DNA of 64,000 nt from Niallia circulans (GTDB lineage Bacteria; Bacillota; Bacilli; Bacillales; Cytobacillaceae): assembly GCF_007273535.1 (NCBI RefSeq), contig NZ_RIBP01000004.1, positions 2,518,001 to 2,582,000 of the forward strand, in the 5' to 3' direction. Of this stretch, positions 53,341 to 62,788 are shown piece by piece (positions within the stretch are counted from its first letter, which is position 1; every line of letters begins with the position of its first letter). The notes beneath the pieces are model-generated. The model was not told the DNA's origin and did no database searches. It worked only from the letters and a program-made list of their open reading frames with translations. The position numbers were made by a program, and so were the translations under genes.

Positions 53341-54246
53341 ATGAAAAAAACAGAAGTGTTTATATTGTCAGGGTTTTTAGGCAGCGGTAAAACAACCTTA
53401 TTAAAAGAATTGCTTTTACATGAAAAAGCACAAGGCAGAAAAGTGGCAGTTCTCATGAATGAATTTGGGGATATATCCATTGATTCGAACGAAGTCGATG
53501 AAGATATACCGTTAAAGGAGCTGTTAGGAGGCTGCGTTTGCTGCACCATACAGGATAAGCTGGAAGGTCAGCTTCAATCCTTACTGATTGAGGAAAAACC
53601 AGATGTAATCTATTTAGAGACAACTGGAGCGGCACATCCGGTTGAAACGATGGATAGCATTCTTTCCCCATATTTCGCAGATAGATTAAGCTTAAAAGGG
53701 ATTATTACAGTAGTTGATGGCAAGCTTTGGCTTGAGCGTAAAAAAATGAGTCCAAGCGTGCAGCAGCTGCTGATTGAACAGGTTCGTCATGGAAATATGC
53801 TGTTAATTAATAAACAGGATCAACTGACAGAGGAAGAAAAAGCAAGGATTACATTTGAGCTTCAAAGTATAAATCCACAGGCCTTTACGATGTTAACAAA
53901 CTATTCAAAGCTGCCCTTTCATAGGTTGAAGGATATGGTTATGCAGTTTGCAAATGATACTGTTAAAACAACGATTCAAACATTACAGTTAAGTTCGTTT
54001 GTTTATCAATTTCAGCATACCATATCAGCAGAGAAATTTGAGACATTCTTGAAGGAACTGCCAGATACTATTTATCGCATTAAAGGCTATGTACAATTTC
54101 ATCAAAATAGCTATCCAGACCTTTTTCAATATTCCTATGGAATGCCTTTAATGATGAGAGAAGACATGAAAATGCCGTTAAATTTAGTGTTTATCGGTGA
54201 AGATATAGACTGGAAGGAAATGAAGGACAAGCTGGATATGCTTTAA
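53341..54246 (+). CDS. CobW/COG0523 GTPase (putative metallochaperone)
   Basis: This 301-aa P-loop GTPase carries Walker A SGFLGSGKTTL, the metal-binding CxCC motif in GGCVCCTIQDK, ETTGAAHP (switch region) and NKQD (NKxD base-specificity). The C-terminal CobW domain (about 225-301) is shorter than in typical members. COG0523 GTPases supply zinc or cobalt to client proteins, sometimes under zinc starvation; no Zur box was recognised here. GGGGGAT is 6 nt before ATG 53341. Confidence 0.92.
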   Translation: MKKTEVFILSGFLGSGKTTLLKELLLHEKAQGRKVAVLMNEFGDISIDSNEVDEDIPLKELLGGCVCCTIQDKLEGQLQSLLIEEKPDVIYLETTGAAHPVETMDSILSPYFADRLSLKGIITVVDGKLWLERKKMSPSVQQLLIEQVRHGNMLLINKQDQLTEEEKARITFELQSINPQAFTMLTNYSKLPFHRLKDMVMQFANDTVKTTIQTLQLSSFVYQFQHTISAEKFETFLKELPDTIYRIKGYVQFHQNSYPDLFQYSYGMPLMMREDMKMPLNLVFIGEDIDWKEMKDKLDML

Positions 54247-54331
54247 TATATAAGATTTCCAGCCATAGCCAGAATGGAACTTTCGTAAAAAGGGCAAACT
54301 TTCTTTAGTTAAAGGAAAGAGGAGGATAATC

Positions 54332-55165
54332 TTGTTCAAGAAGCGAAAGTTTTTTCCTTGTTTTGTACTTTTGGTCAGTTTGTTTTGTACATCAACGGCA
54401 AATGCCGCACCAGTGGACAGCATTTCACCTAAATATGGTATCCAACTGCTTGAATGGAAGGATGCAGATGTAATTATTCCTCGCTACAGCAAGTTTTCTA
54501 TCTATGATGTCGAAACAGGTAAAGTATTTCATGTCCAGCGGAGGGCAGGTTCTCAGCATGCAGATGTCCAGCCTTTAACCACCGCGGACACCGAGATTAT
54601 GAAGGGAATTTATAATGGCAAATGGAGCTGGAAACGAAGAGCAATATTTGTTTTACAGGATCAATACATGCTCGCTGCATCCATGCATGGAATGCCACAT
54701 GGAGCAGGATCTTTAGCTAATAAATTCCCAGGCCATTTTTGTGTGCATTTCTTAGGAAGTACTACACATAAGACGGATAATATGGATCTATCCCATAAAT
54801 TGATGGTATATAAAGCAGCAGGCATCCTGACACAAGAATTGGATAAACAAAATCCAAATGAGACTGTGCAATCCTTTGTAGCTGGAATGAAAGAACAGGA
54901 TAATACAATCCTTAACCATTTAAGCTCCAAGAAAATAAATTGGACTAAGGCTTTGGCAAATGTTGAAAATGTTAAGCTGTTAAGAATAGAGGAAGTGCAA
55001 GCAAAGGATTACCTATCCAAAACATCTGTTCACATAACAATAGAGTGGCAGCTGTATATCCAAAATGAAAAAAGGAAAAGTGAGAATAAAACACTAACGC
55101 TTGTTAGAAGCACGCCACTTGATCCATGGAAGGTGTTAACGGACGATGGGTTAATGCCATTATGA
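54332..55165 (+). CDS. Secreted protein with conserved HFCVHF motif, unknown
   Basis: This 277-aa protein has a signal peptide (FFPCFVLLVSLFCTSTANAA). Its middle (about 60-155) is a beta-rich domain with the phrase MHGMPHGAGSLANKFPGHF followed by CVHFLGSTTH, a conserved His/Cys motif seen in uncharacterised Firmicute secreted proteins. It could be an L,D-transpeptidase-like or other catalytic site, but the canonical YkuD pattern HGC[IV]R is absent. A C-terminal charged domain follows (about 160-277). TTG start with GAGGAGGAT. It ends at a strong terminator. Confidence 0.75.
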   Translation: MFKKRKFFPCFVLLVSLFCTSTANAAPVDSISPKYGIQLLEWKDADVIIPRYSKFSIYDVETGKVFHVQRRAGSQHADVQPLTTADTEIMKGIYNGKWSWKRRAIFVLQDQYMLAASMHGMPHGAGSLANKFPGHFCVHFLGSTTHKTDNMDLSHKLMVYKAAGILTQELDKQNPNETVQSFVAGMKEQDNTILNHLSSKKINWTKALANVENVKLLRIEEVQAKDYLSKTSVHITIEWQLYIQNEKRKSENKTLTLVRSTPLDPWKVLTDDGLMPL

Positions 55166-55169
55166 GTAA

Positions 55170-55202
55170 AAAAAGCCGTATGCAGCTAGCATACGGCTTT
55201 TA
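55170..55202. terminator. Bidirectional terminator after secreted protein gene
   Basis: GCCGTATGC (55175-55183) pairs with GCATACGGC (55189-55197), flanked by A and T tracts. Confidence 0.9.
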
Positions 55203-55243
55203 CGAGCAGCCACTTTTGGAATGCTAAATACATTCCTTTTTCC

Positions 55244-55486
55244 TTATTTCATCTCTCCAAATTTGGCGAAAGTCCGTTCTTCATCAACTAAACCACAAGC
55301 AGCACATTGGATACGATAGTCAGGTCCCTTATATCCCATATGAAAGGGAGAAAGATTTTCTGCTGTGTATTCTTCTACTATATCCCCAGTCTGTGGGTCT
55401 AATTTTACTGATTGAGGCACTTGCTGAATAATATTAAAGCGACTCCGATTTGTTCTGCAGTTCGGACAAGCATACGGTGTACTCAT
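55244..55486 (-). CDS. Small double zinc-ribbon protein, 80 aa
   Basis: This 80-aa protein has two CxxC pairs: CPNC near residue 8 and CAAC near residue 62, spaced to form one zinc ribbon. The central part (QQVPQSVKLDPQTGDIVEEY) is acidic. Function is unknown, but such proteins often bind nucleic acids or act as metal-bound adaptors. GAAGGGAG is 7 nt before ATG 55486; the TTG at 55492 overlaps the site. Confidence 0.75.
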   Translation of the reverse strand: MSTPYACPNCRTNRSRFNIIQQVPQSVKLDPQTGDIVEEYTAENLSPFHMGYKGPDYRIQCAACGLVDEERTFAKFGEMK

Positions 55487-55930
55487 GACCAAACTCCCTT
55501 CTTTAAAGAATGCATTCTGTTATTACTATTCCATCCTTTAACTGTTTATATACCTGTTAAAAGCCAAGTTTACAAGGCATTTATTGAGATAGTTACAATT
55601 ATTGCGCTGATGATATGTACGACAAGTTATTGTCATAAATGTTATATAACAATAGCCACTTTCATGCTGTCAATACTAAAAAAACTGAATTATATTACTC
55701 ATATGGGATATTAAGGGAAATGAAATATTTTATTGATTCACTATTAAATATAGGAAGATGTAATGCGGGAGAAGTGATTGCTAGCTTGATAGATTCACAA
55801 TCAAAAAAGTTAATAGAGAATGAGTTGGTTATTGGAAGAATCATCCTTAAATATGACAAAAATCGTATGTTATGATTTGTCTGTAAGCAAGCACGAATAC
55901 AAGCTTTATATTCAAGGAGGATATAATCGA
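55487..55930. other. 444-nt intergenic stretch before the CAP-domain gene
   Basis: AT-rich. A 51-codon frame (55720-55875, starting MKYFIDSLLNIGRCNAG) has TTAAGGGAA only 1-3 nt before its ATG, so it is not accepted as a gene. The ribosome site of the CAP gene (AAGGAGG) lies at 55915. No promoter was secure. Confidence 0.4.
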
Positions 55931-56680
55931 ATGAACAAAAAAGTGATTTTATCAACTGCAGCTGCAGCAGCTCTATTAATGTCAAGCCCATTAATGCAAA
56001 AAGCAAATGCAGCATCTAACACTACACAAGAATCTACAAAAGTAGTCTATCAATCTTACAATTTAAATGAAGATCAAATAAATGCATTAATAAAACAATT
56101 TTCAGGTCGTGTGGACGTTAACAAGCTATTAAGCTCATTGGAAGCAAGGTCTGGTACGACAGCAAATAAACAGACAGAAAGCACGAAAGCTCCAGAGAAA
56201 ACAACAACAACTGCAGAAAAAACAACAAGCACTGCTAAGCAACAAACGAATACAACATCTAAACCACAGCAAGCAGCAACAACAACTCAAGCAGCTTCTT
56301 CTGTTAGTGCGTTTGAAAAGCAGGTTGTTGAACTAACAAATGCAGAACGAGCAAAAAATGGTCTTCCTGCTCTGACACTTGATACAAATTTAAGCAAAGT
56401 TGCGCGAGCTAAATCAGAGGATATGAGTAAAAATAATTATTTTGACCATACAAGCCCAACTTATGGAAGCCCGTTTGACATGATGAAGCAATTCGGGATT
56501 TCCTATAAAGCAGCAGGTGAAAATATTGCTAAAGGCCAAACAACTCCAGAACAAGTTGTAAAAGCATGGATGAACAGCGAAGGACACCGCGCCAATATTC
56601 TAAGTAACAAATTTACACATATTGGTGTTGGCTACGTGGCTAACGGAAATTACTGGACACAACAATTTATTGGTAAGTAA
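55931..56680 (+). CDS. Secreted CAP-domain (SCP/YkwD-like) protein
   Basis: This 249-aa protein has a signal peptide ending near ANA-AS (residue 28). A Thr/Lys/Gln-rich low-complexity linker (about 70-125) precedes a C-terminal CAP domain: VVELTNAERAKNGLPAL, DMSKNNYFDHTSP and AGENIAKGQTTPEQVVKAWMNSEGHRANIL. The paired His and Glu of the CAP cavity are present. B. subtilis YkwD is the counterpart. These proteins are often spore-coat or cell-wall associated. AAGGAGG sets ATG 55931. Confidence 0.93.
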   Translation: MNKKVILSTAAAAALLMSSPLMQKANAASNTTQESTKVVYQSYNLNEDQINALIKQFSGRVDVNKLLSSLEARSGTTANKQTESTKAPEKTTTTAEKTTSTAKQQTNTTSKPQQAATTTQAASSVSAFEKQVVELTNAERAKNGLPALTLDTNLSKVARAKSEDMSKNNYFDHTSPTYGSPFDMMKQFGISYKAAGENIAKGQTTPEQVVKAWMNSEGHRANILSNKFTHIGVGYVANGNYWTQQFIGK

Positions 56681-56749
56681 AAAAAGGGCACTGTACTTTA
56701 CTATGGAGATTAGTTCTGTAGAAAACCAAAAAAAACGAACAATAAATTC

Positions 56750-56784
56750 TGACCAAAGGTTCCATTTCCTTTGGTCCTTTTTTA
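56750..56784 (+). terminator. Terminator after CAP-domain gene
   Basis: GACCAAAGG (56751-56759) pairs with CCTTTGGTC (56768-56776), followed by seven T residues. Confidence 0.92.
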
Positions 56785-56963
56785 TACGAAAATTTCCGCG
56801 GTTTTGAATATTATTATTTTTACCTATAACCATATACTTTAGTGGTTTTTTTGCTGAGAAATTTATATAATAGTTTTTCAAATGATTCACTTGAAGAAAA
56901 TGATAAAAATAAGATCAAGCAAATAGGGAATAATAAAGAAATACTATTATAGGAGAATTCAGC

Positions 56964-57467
56964 GTGGAAATTAGACAAGCAACGATAAATGACTTAGAAA
57001 AAATCATGCATATAGCAGCAAAAACAGTGAAGATAATGAATGAAGAGGGTAATGACCAATGGTCGGATAAATACCCTGCTGAAAAGGATTTTAAGGCAGA
57101 TATTGAAAATGATGCTTTGTTCGTAGCAATCATGGACGATAAAGTAGTTGGATCCATTGCGATTGACCGTCTTGGCGGGAAGAATTATGACTTGATAGAA
57201 TGGACATTGTCTGATGATAATTATTATGTTATTCACCGTCTTATGGTCAATCCAGAAATTCGTGGCGGAGGCATTGCAAGCAAGCTTCTATCCTTTGCCG
57301 AAGCCTTTGCTAAAGAAAATGATACATTTTACTTAAAAACAGACACTTATGCTATAAACGAAAAAGCGCAAAATCTTTTCTTGAAGAACGGCTTTAACAA
57401 GGCTGGGGAACTGCATTTTCCTGGAAAAGAGCGCCCATTCTACTGCTTTGACAAAGCCTTTAAATAA
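56964..57467 (+). CDS. GNAT family N-acetyltransferase
   Basis: This 167-aa protein has the GNAT fold with the acetyl-CoA pyrophosphate loop in NPEIRGGGIASKLLSFAE and the preceding strand IHRLMV. The C-terminus has the QNLFLKNGFNKAGE motif B. The substrate is unknown. GTG start with ATAGGAGAATT upstream. It converges with a small heat-shock protein gene at a shared terminator. Confidence 0.88.
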   Translation: MEIRQATINDLEKIMHIAAKTVKIMNEEGNDQWSDKYPAEKDFKADIENDALFVAIMDDKVVGSIAIDRLGGKNYDLIEWTLSDDNYYVIHRLMVNPEIRGGGIASKLLSFAEAFAKENDTFYLKTDTYAINEKAQNLFLKNGFNKAGELHFPGKERPFYCFDKAFK

Positions 57468-57470
57468 AAA

Positions 57471-57503
57471 AAGAATCAACTCAGCTTCACGAGTTGATTT
57501 TTT
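57471..57503. terminator. Bidirectional terminator GNAT / sHsp
   Basis: AATCAACTC (57474-57482) pairs with GAGTTGATT (57491-57499), with A and T tracts on both flanks. Confidence 0.9.
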
Positions 57504-57920
57504 TTATGGTTGAGGAATTTTAACGGAAAGTATTCCGTATTTCAATTCACATGAAATGTCTTCTTTTATGAAAGTAGTTGGCAATGTGATTACTTTGTGA
57601 AAGCTTCTGTTTTGTCTTTCCTTCAAATAATAAGCGTATTCCTCGTGCAGCGTTTTGTATTGACCAGCTATATGGAGTTCATTACCTTCACATTTTATCC
57701 CAATGTTTTCTGACATAATGCCAGGAAGCTCTACTTCAATAAAGTAATGGCCATCTTTTACATAGAAGTCACAGGGTGGAAATTGATTATTGCTTTTAAT
57801 GCTATTCCGATTACTGAAAAAAGCCTGCTGACTTGCGTCTTGAAAGAGATTATTCCAAAGCTTTTCATTTGTTGGATTTTCGTGAAACTGAAAAATCTTT
57901 TCGAGATTTTCGAAAGACAT
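57504..57920 (-). CDS. Hsp20/alpha-crystallin family protein (spore-type sHsp)
   Basis: This 138-aa protein has an alpha-crystallin domain (about 50-135): FYVKDGHYFIEVELPGI, ELHIAGQYKT and the terminal ELKYGILSVKIPQ (the conserved G-I-L). The N-terminal region is Asn/Gln/Phe-rich. Spore coat sHsps such as CotM and CotP share this layout. GGAAGGATG precedes the start. It lies 22 nt downstream of a second sHsp gene in the same orientation, so the two form a unit. Confidence 0.85.
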   Translation of the reverse strand: MSFENLEKIFQFHENPTNEKLWNNLFQDASQQAFFSNRNSIKSNNQFPPCDFYVKDGHYFIEVELPGIMSENIGIKCEGNELHIAGQYKTLHEEYAYYLKERQNRSFHKVITLPTTFIKEDISCELKYGILSVKIPQP

Positions 57921-57942
57921 TGTTTTTCATCCTTCCTTATAG

Positions 57943-58419
57943 CTATTGCAATTCTGTCACTTCAATTTCTGAATATTGGTTTTGCCCATTTTTCTGAATC
58001 ATAATTTCTAAAACGCCTTCCTTATAATTAGCAGTTGAGCCTTTTTTTCGAACGAGTGAAGGAAGATTGATCGTATGCCTGCTTTCGAATTCAGGAATGT
58101 TCTGAATAACTAGTTGGCTTGATGTATAGTAAACCTTAATTCTTTCAAGCCAAATTTCTTCTTTTATAGGAATGCGAATATAAACATGGTGATGTGTTTC
58201 AAATACGACGTAATCAAACTTTTGCTGGGTTGAGCCTTGCTGGTTGTTTGCCATTTGGGACATATTCTTAAACATATCTTCACTATTCATTTTTTGAAGG
58301 GAATCTGGCATCATTTTATTCATCATATCTTGAACATAATTCTGGATATCTCCAGGTTTCATTTGGTTCATTTTGTTTTTGGAGTCTTTATTAAAAGGGA
58401 ATAAATTCCATGGGAACAT
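57943..58419 (-). CDS. Second Hsp20-like protein, GerT/CotM-like
   Basis: This 158-aa protein has a Met/Asn/Gln-rich N-terminal half (MKPGDIQNYVQDMMNKMMPDSL), then an alpha-crystallin-like domain (FDYVVFETHHHVYIRIPI, SQLVIQNIPEF, YKEGVLEIMIQK). The plan resembles GerT, a CotM homologue of the spore coat involved in germination. ATG 58419 has AAAGGATG 8 nt upstream; the longer frame from 58482 has no site. A SigK-like promoter lies at 58461-58489, consistent with mother-cell expression late in sporulation. Confidence 0.75.
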   Translation of the reverse strand: MFPWNLFPFNKDSKNKMNQMKPGDIQNYVQDMMNKMMPDSLQKMNSEDMFKNMSQMANNQQGSTQQKFDYVVFETHHHVYIRIPIKEEIWLERIKVYYTSSQLVIQNIPEFESRHTINLPSLVRKKGSTANYKEGVLEIMIQKNGQNQYSEIEVTELQ

Positions 58420-58460
58420 TGGAAATTCATCCTTTCTTTCATTAGTTGCTGAATTTTTTA

Positions 58461-58489
58461 TATCATATTCAAGTGCACCCAAATCGTGT
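58461..58489 (-). promoter_or_regulatory. SigK-like promoter for the sHsp pair
   Basis: On the minus strand ACAC (58489-58486), 16 nt, then AATATGATA (58469-58461) approximates the SigK consensus AC-N16/17-CATAnnnTA; one -10 base differs. Confidence 0.45.
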
Positions 58490-58599
58490 TAGTTAGGCAT
58501 GTATTTATTTTCCTTTTGGTTATGAGTAGAAGGAACTAGTTATTTTAACCTAATGATGTTAATATTAAAGTACATTTTAGGAAAATTAGGTGCATTGGT

Positions 58600-60096
58600 T
58601 TGGAAACTTACAAAAAGCTGTTGAACAGTCTGTTTTACAATTATATAATTGGTTCTTTTCTGGCTGTATTTGGGGTAGGCGGTGCCTTTATGTACACCAG
58701 CTTGAAAATTAGCAGCGATGACATGAAAATTCTTGGGTTTATTATGGTACTTTCTTTTATATGCATGGTTTGCGCAGAAGGTGCCCTTTTTTATAAGGAT
58801 ATAAACCCGTTACGAAGTGTGCTAAAGCATGGACGAAGAGATGTAAATAGCCTAGTTGAGGCATATCACCGTTCGAAAAGCTTTCCGTTGTTTTCGGTAA
58901 GAAGAATTCTTATTCCTCACTTATTTGGAATGTCTGTTCCGGCAATAATATTTTCCATTTATTTTATTAGATCAGGCCAGCTTGAACTGCCGTCCATTTA
59001 CATTTTATATGCGACTGTTGCGGCGATTATTGTTGCCATATTGCATGCATTTATTGAATTTTTCCTTACTATACGGACAATGAAGGGGATCACTATTTAT
59101 ATTAAATCTTTAATGCCAAAAAGCTTGGTTATTGAAGAGAAGGTGTTTATATCCATTCACAGGAAGTTTTTACTGACTGTTGTCAGCATAAGTGTATTAC
59201 CTTTAGTAATCATTCTGCTTTCAACAAGAGTTAAGTTGATTGATAATGGCAATCTTACAGAATTACCTTATTGGAATTGGGCAATTGTCATATTATTTAT
59301 TACTCTAGTTTATTCCGTTCTATCTGCGAGATTTCTGTCAAGAGATATAATAACACCTATCTATCAGCTGAAAAATCTGATGAAAAAGGTTGGCACAAGT
59401 CAATTCACCCAGCCGAACAGTGCGGTTTATACAGATGAATTTGCTGATCTTTTTAAAGGCTTTCACAAGATGAATGATTCAATCATTCAACGTGAAAGGG
59501 TTAATAAGGAGCTGCTTGACAGCTTTATGATGGTATTGAGTGCTACCCTTGATGCCCGTGATCCATATACGGCAGGTCACTCCACCAGGGTTGCAGGTTA
59601 TTCACAGTTAATAGGAAAAAGTTTAAAGCTGTCGAAGGAAGATATGGAAGTATTATATAAAACAGCTATTTTGCATGATATCGGCAAAATAGGGGTTCCT
59701 GATAATGTTCTATTGAAAGAAGGCAAACTGACAGAGGAAGAATTTGCTTATATTAAAGCACATCCGGTTATTGGAGAAAATATCTTAAAGCAGGTACAGC
59801 CCCAGGAAGAAATGGCAAGAATTCTAGAAGGTGTCAGGTCCCATCATGAAAGATTTGATGGCAAAGGCTATCCTGATGGTCTGAAAGGGGAAGAGATACC
59901 TTACTTTGGCAGAATTCTTGCTGTTGCTGATGCCTTTGATGCAATGACGTCTGACAGGCCATATCGGAAGGGAATGCCATTTTCAAAAGCGCTGTCCATT
60001 TTGCATGAAGGCAAAAAAACACAATGGGATGGAGAAATGGTAGAAGCTTTTATCGGAAAAATGACAGAAGGAAAGATGGAAAAAGAAATAAGTTAA
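58600..60096 (+). CDS. Membrane HD-GYP domain protein (putative c-di-GMP phosphodiesterase)
   Basis: This 498-aa protein has about six membrane helices in residues 10-245, a HAMP-like linker (about 246-300) and a C-terminal HD-GYP domain (about 305-480). The domain shows HDIGKIGVP (HD), RSHHERFDGKGYPDGL (GYP) and DAFDAMTSDRPYR. HD-GYP enzymes cleave c-di-GMP; an active site here looks complete. TTG start; TAGGTG upstream has long spacing, so the start is less certain. It shares a terminator with the MATE gene. Confidence 0.88.
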   Translation: METYKKLLNSLFYNYIIGSFLAVFGVGGAFMYTSLKISSDDMKILGFIMVLSFICMVCAEGALFYKDINPLRSVLKHGRRDVNSLVEAYHRSKSFPLFSVRRILIPHLFGMSVPAIIFSIYFIRSGQLELPSIYILYATVAAIIVAILHAFIEFFLTIRTMKGITIYIKSLMPKSLVIEEKVFISIHRKFLLTVVSISVLPLVIILLSTRVKLIDNGNLTELPYWNWAIVILFITLVYSVLSARFLSRDIITPIYQLKNLMKKVGTSQFTQPNSAVYTDEFADLFKGFHKMNDSIIQRERVNKELLDSFMMVLSATLDARDPYTAGHSTRVAGYSQLIGKSLKLSKEDMEVLYKTAILHDIGKIGVPDNVLLKEGKLTEEEFAYIKAHPVIGENILKQVQPQEEMARILEGVRSHHERFDGKGYPDGLKGEEIPYFGRILAVADAFDAMTSDRPYRKGMPFSKALSILHEGKKTQWDGEMVEAFIGKMTEGKMEKEIS

Positions 60097-60097
60097 G

Positions 60098-60130
60098 AAA
60101 GGGCGGATCAAAAATTGATCCGCCCTTTTA
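60098..60130. terminator. Bidirectional terminator HD-GYP / MATE
   Basis: AAAGGGCGGATCA pairs with TGATCCGCCCTTT around a short A-rich loop; it is flanked by A and T tracts. Confidence 0.92.
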
Positions 60131-61489
60131 CTATTTTGTTGCTAAGGTAATATGCTTCTTTTGGAGAGAATAAAGTCTGCTCGATAAGAAGGCAGCACCA
60201 GTTGCTAACCCAACGATTAAGCCAATCCAATAACCATATGGACCAAGACTTGTGTAATTAGCAAAAAGATAGCCTGAAGGCAGGCCGATTACCCAATAGC
60301 TAATAAGCGTCATAATCAAAGTGATGTTAACATCCTTATAACCCCGTAATGCTCCTTGAACTGGTGCCTGGATGGCATCTGATAGCTGGAAGAAAATCGC
60401 ATATATAAGGAAGCCAGCTGTAAGCTTAAGTACTTCCGCATCATTTGTATATATTCCTGCAATTTGTTGGCGGAAAGCAAGCAGAATAATGCCGCTCACA
60501 AACGCGATAATGATAGCAGTTAATACTCCCATCCAACTGTATTTTTTTGCATCCTTCAGCCTGCCTGCACCAACTTCAAATCCAACTAGAATGGTCAAAG
60601 CAGTTGAAATGCTAAGCGGAACCATATAAAGGAGGGAAGCAAAGTTTATAGCAGATTGATGGGCAGCAATCGTATTCGTATCATAATTACTCATTAGCAG
60701 TGTAACTGCACTGAAAATGCTTGTCTCAAAAAAGATCGAAAAGCCGATGGGTACACCTATCTTCAGAATCTCTTTCCATTTTTCCCACGAAATACGATGA
60801 AGCTTACTTAACAGCTTAAATCCAGCAAATGGTTGATTATGATAAACAATATGAAGAGCAGTCAGCAGCATATACCAATAGGTAATGCTTGTAGCATATC
60901 CTGTCCCAACCCCGCCTAACTCAGGGAAAATCCAAATGCCGTTTATCAATAAATAATTCAGTAGAATATTAACAGGTAATGCCGAAAGGGTGATAAACAT
61001 CGTCACTTGAGTTTGCCCAAGTGCATCAATAAAGGACCGCAATACAAAATATAAAAAGATAGGAATAATACCTGTGCTAAGTGCGGCCAAATAACGAAAG
61101 GCAATTTCTTGGACATCTGACTCAAGTCCCATTAATTGAAGGATTGGCTTCAAAAAAATAAAACCAAAAACAATTAATAAAACTGCCATGGATAAACTTA
61201 AATAGATGGCTTGAATAACAGAAAAACTTACTTTTGATTCTTCTTTTCTTCCAACCAGCTGTGCGACAATCGGAGGAACAGCAAGCAATATACCGCTTAA
61301 GCCAGTATAAATCGGTGTCCATAAGGAACTGCCAACAGCAACCCCAGCTAAATCAGTTGGGCTGTAATGACCAGACATGGTTGTATCAAAGAAGGTAAGA
61401 CCAAACATACCAACCTGTGTAACAAGAACAGGCAGTAATATAACTAGCATCTGATTTAGTTTTTGCTTTGTTGTAAAGGTTTGTTTCAT
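60131..61489 (-). CDS. MATE family multidrug efflux transporter (NorM-like)
   Basis: This 452-aa membrane protein has twelve predicted helices in two homologous halves, as expected for the NorM subclass. The first half has TFFDTTMSGHYSPTDLAGVAVGSS, the second FFETSIFSAVTLLMS and AAHQSAINFASLLYMVP. It would export cationic drugs or metabolites using Na+ or H+. AGAGAGGAAAAAGA precedes the ATG. Confidence 0.95.
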   Translation of the reverse strand: MKQTFTTKQKLNQMLVILLPVLVTQVGMFGLTFFDTTMSGHYSPTDLAGVAVGSSLWTPIYTGLSGILLAVPPIVAQLVGRKEESKVSFSVIQAIYLSLSMAVLLIVFGFIFLKPILQLMGLESDVQEIAFRYLAALSTGIIPIFLYFVLRSFIDALGQTQVTMFITLSALPVNILLNYLLINGIWIFPELGGVGTGYATSITYWYMLLTALHIVYHNQPFAGFKLLSKLHRISWEKWKEILKIGVPIGFSIFFETSIFSAVTLLMSNYDTNTIAAHQSAINFASLLYMVPLSISTALTILVGFEVGAGRLKDAKKYSWMGVLTAIIIAFVSGIILLAFRQQIAGIYTNDAEVLKLTAGFLIYAIFFQLSDAIQAPVQGALRGYKDVNITLIMTLISYWVIGLPSGYLFANYTSLGPYGYWIGLIVGLATGAAFLSSRLYSLQKKHITLATK

Positions 61490-61577
61490 TCTTTTTCCTC
61501 TCTTTAGTTCAATAACGTTACGATTATATCACAGATAAAAGGAAAATATGGCAAATACACTTTTTTTGCTAATAAAA

Positions 61578-62675
61578 TTACCCGTGGGAAAGAAGGCGCT
61601 CCATCGACTCTTTGTTGTTATCCTGTTTTGCACTTTCTAAATAAATAGCACTTTTCGGAACAGAAAATAATACATTTCTCTTTTCTAGAATACTAATTAT
61701 TTGAAAATTAATATCCTCTTTTGTTTGTAAATAGCCGACATAATCAGTTGCCTTTGTAAAGAAATAAATTAATATGTCAGCACTAGTATCATTCATTGAC
61801 TCAAAGGAAACGAGAATGGTTTCAGGATGTACATCCTCATGATGCTGCAGTAATTGCTTTATGTCAGAAATAGTCATATGTAATTTTTCTGTTTTTGTAA
61901 GAATATCTAACTTTAAGTAAAAGGAGACTTGCCGCTTCCCCATTTTAGACCAATTGATAATCGGTTCATTGGCAAGGGTCGAATTAGGAACAGTTACGAG
62001 GGCTTGTGCGAATGTCCGGACCTTTGTACTGCGGAAGGTGATATCTTCAATCGTGCCTTCCACACTTGGAGTCTTAATCCAATCACCGATCGTAAACGGC
62101 TTTTCTGTAATTAACACGATACCTCCAAAAAGGTTGCTGACCGTTTCCTTTGCTGCAAGAGCAAACGCAAGTCCACCTAGACCAAGTCCAGCGATAAAGC
62201 CGTTTATGTTAAAGCCCCATTCTTGGGCAATAATGCTGAATCCGAACAGGAAAACAAGTGTTTTTAGCATTTTTGTCAGAAAAGGAACAATAATTTTATC
62301 AACATTTATATCCAGCTTTGTCATCAGCTTTGGAAAGAGCAGTGTTGTCACATTGCTTAGATTAAACAAACCCCATGTTAATAAGGCAACAAAGCAAGAG
62401 CGGACAAGGCTTGATTCCCATGCTGCAGATATGGTTTGAAAGGGGAGGAACTGGAAAGCTAACTGCATGCCTATCACGACAAACACCCAGCGTATCGGTT
62501 TTTCAAAGGCAACAAGAATAGTGCTTGCTGCATGAATCTTTTTCGTTTGTGTATAGGAAAGGACCATTGCAAACAAATGGCTGGTAAACCACTTTCTTAG
62601 CAATAGACTTGTCGCAACTACAATTATAGACAGCAGCAGGCTGGCCCAAATATTGGTGTCTAAAAAATCACTCAT
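61578..62675 (-). CDS. MscS family mechanosensitive channel (YhdY-like)
   Basis: This 365-aa protein has four to five membrane helices in its first 190 residues. The pore-lining helix is FIAGLGLGGLAFALAAKETVSNLFGG, the glycine/alanine-rich pattern typical of MscS. The beta domain (VEGTIEDITFRSTKVRTFAQALVTVPNS) and the C-terminal alpha/beta region complete the family plan. It releases solutes under osmotic down-shock. AAGGAGTG precedes the ATG. Confidence 0.93.
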   Translation of the reverse strand: MSDFLDTNIWASLLLSIIVVATSLLLRKWFTSHLFAMVLSYTQTKKIHAASTILVAFEKPIRWVFVVIGMQLAFQFLPFQTISAAWESSLVRSCFVALLTWGLFNLSNVTTLLFPKLMTKLDINVDKIIVPFLTKMLKTLVFLFGFSIIAQEWGFNINGFIAGLGLGGLAFALAAKETVSNLFGGIVLITEKPFTIGDWIKTPSVEGTIEDITFRSTKVRTFAQALVTVPNSTLANEPIINWSKMGKRQVSFYLKLDILTKTEKLHMTISDIKQLLQHHEDVHPETILVSFESMNDTSADILIYFFTKATDYVGYLQTKEDINFQIISILEKRNVLFSVPKSAIYLESAKQDNNKESMERLLSHG

Positions 62676-62749
62676 AAATAATACACTCCTTCTAAATATA
62701 GTTGTCCTATCTGTACTATATTAGAAGAAGTAAGCAAGTATGCATGCAT

Positions 62750-62785
62750 GAAAAAAGCTTGAAGCGCATAAGCCTTCAAGCTTTA
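62750..62785 (-). terminator. Terminator after GNAT gene
   Basis: AAAGCTTGAAG (62754-62764) pairs with CTTCAAGCTTT (62774-62784); on the minus strand it runs into a T tract. Confidence 0.88.
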
Positions 62786-62788
62786 TAT

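Noticed and set aside
55720..55875. 51-codon frame before the CAP-domain gene
   Set aside because: Its AAGGG lies too close to the ATG and the protein matches nothing; low-complexity AT-rich context makes chance likely.
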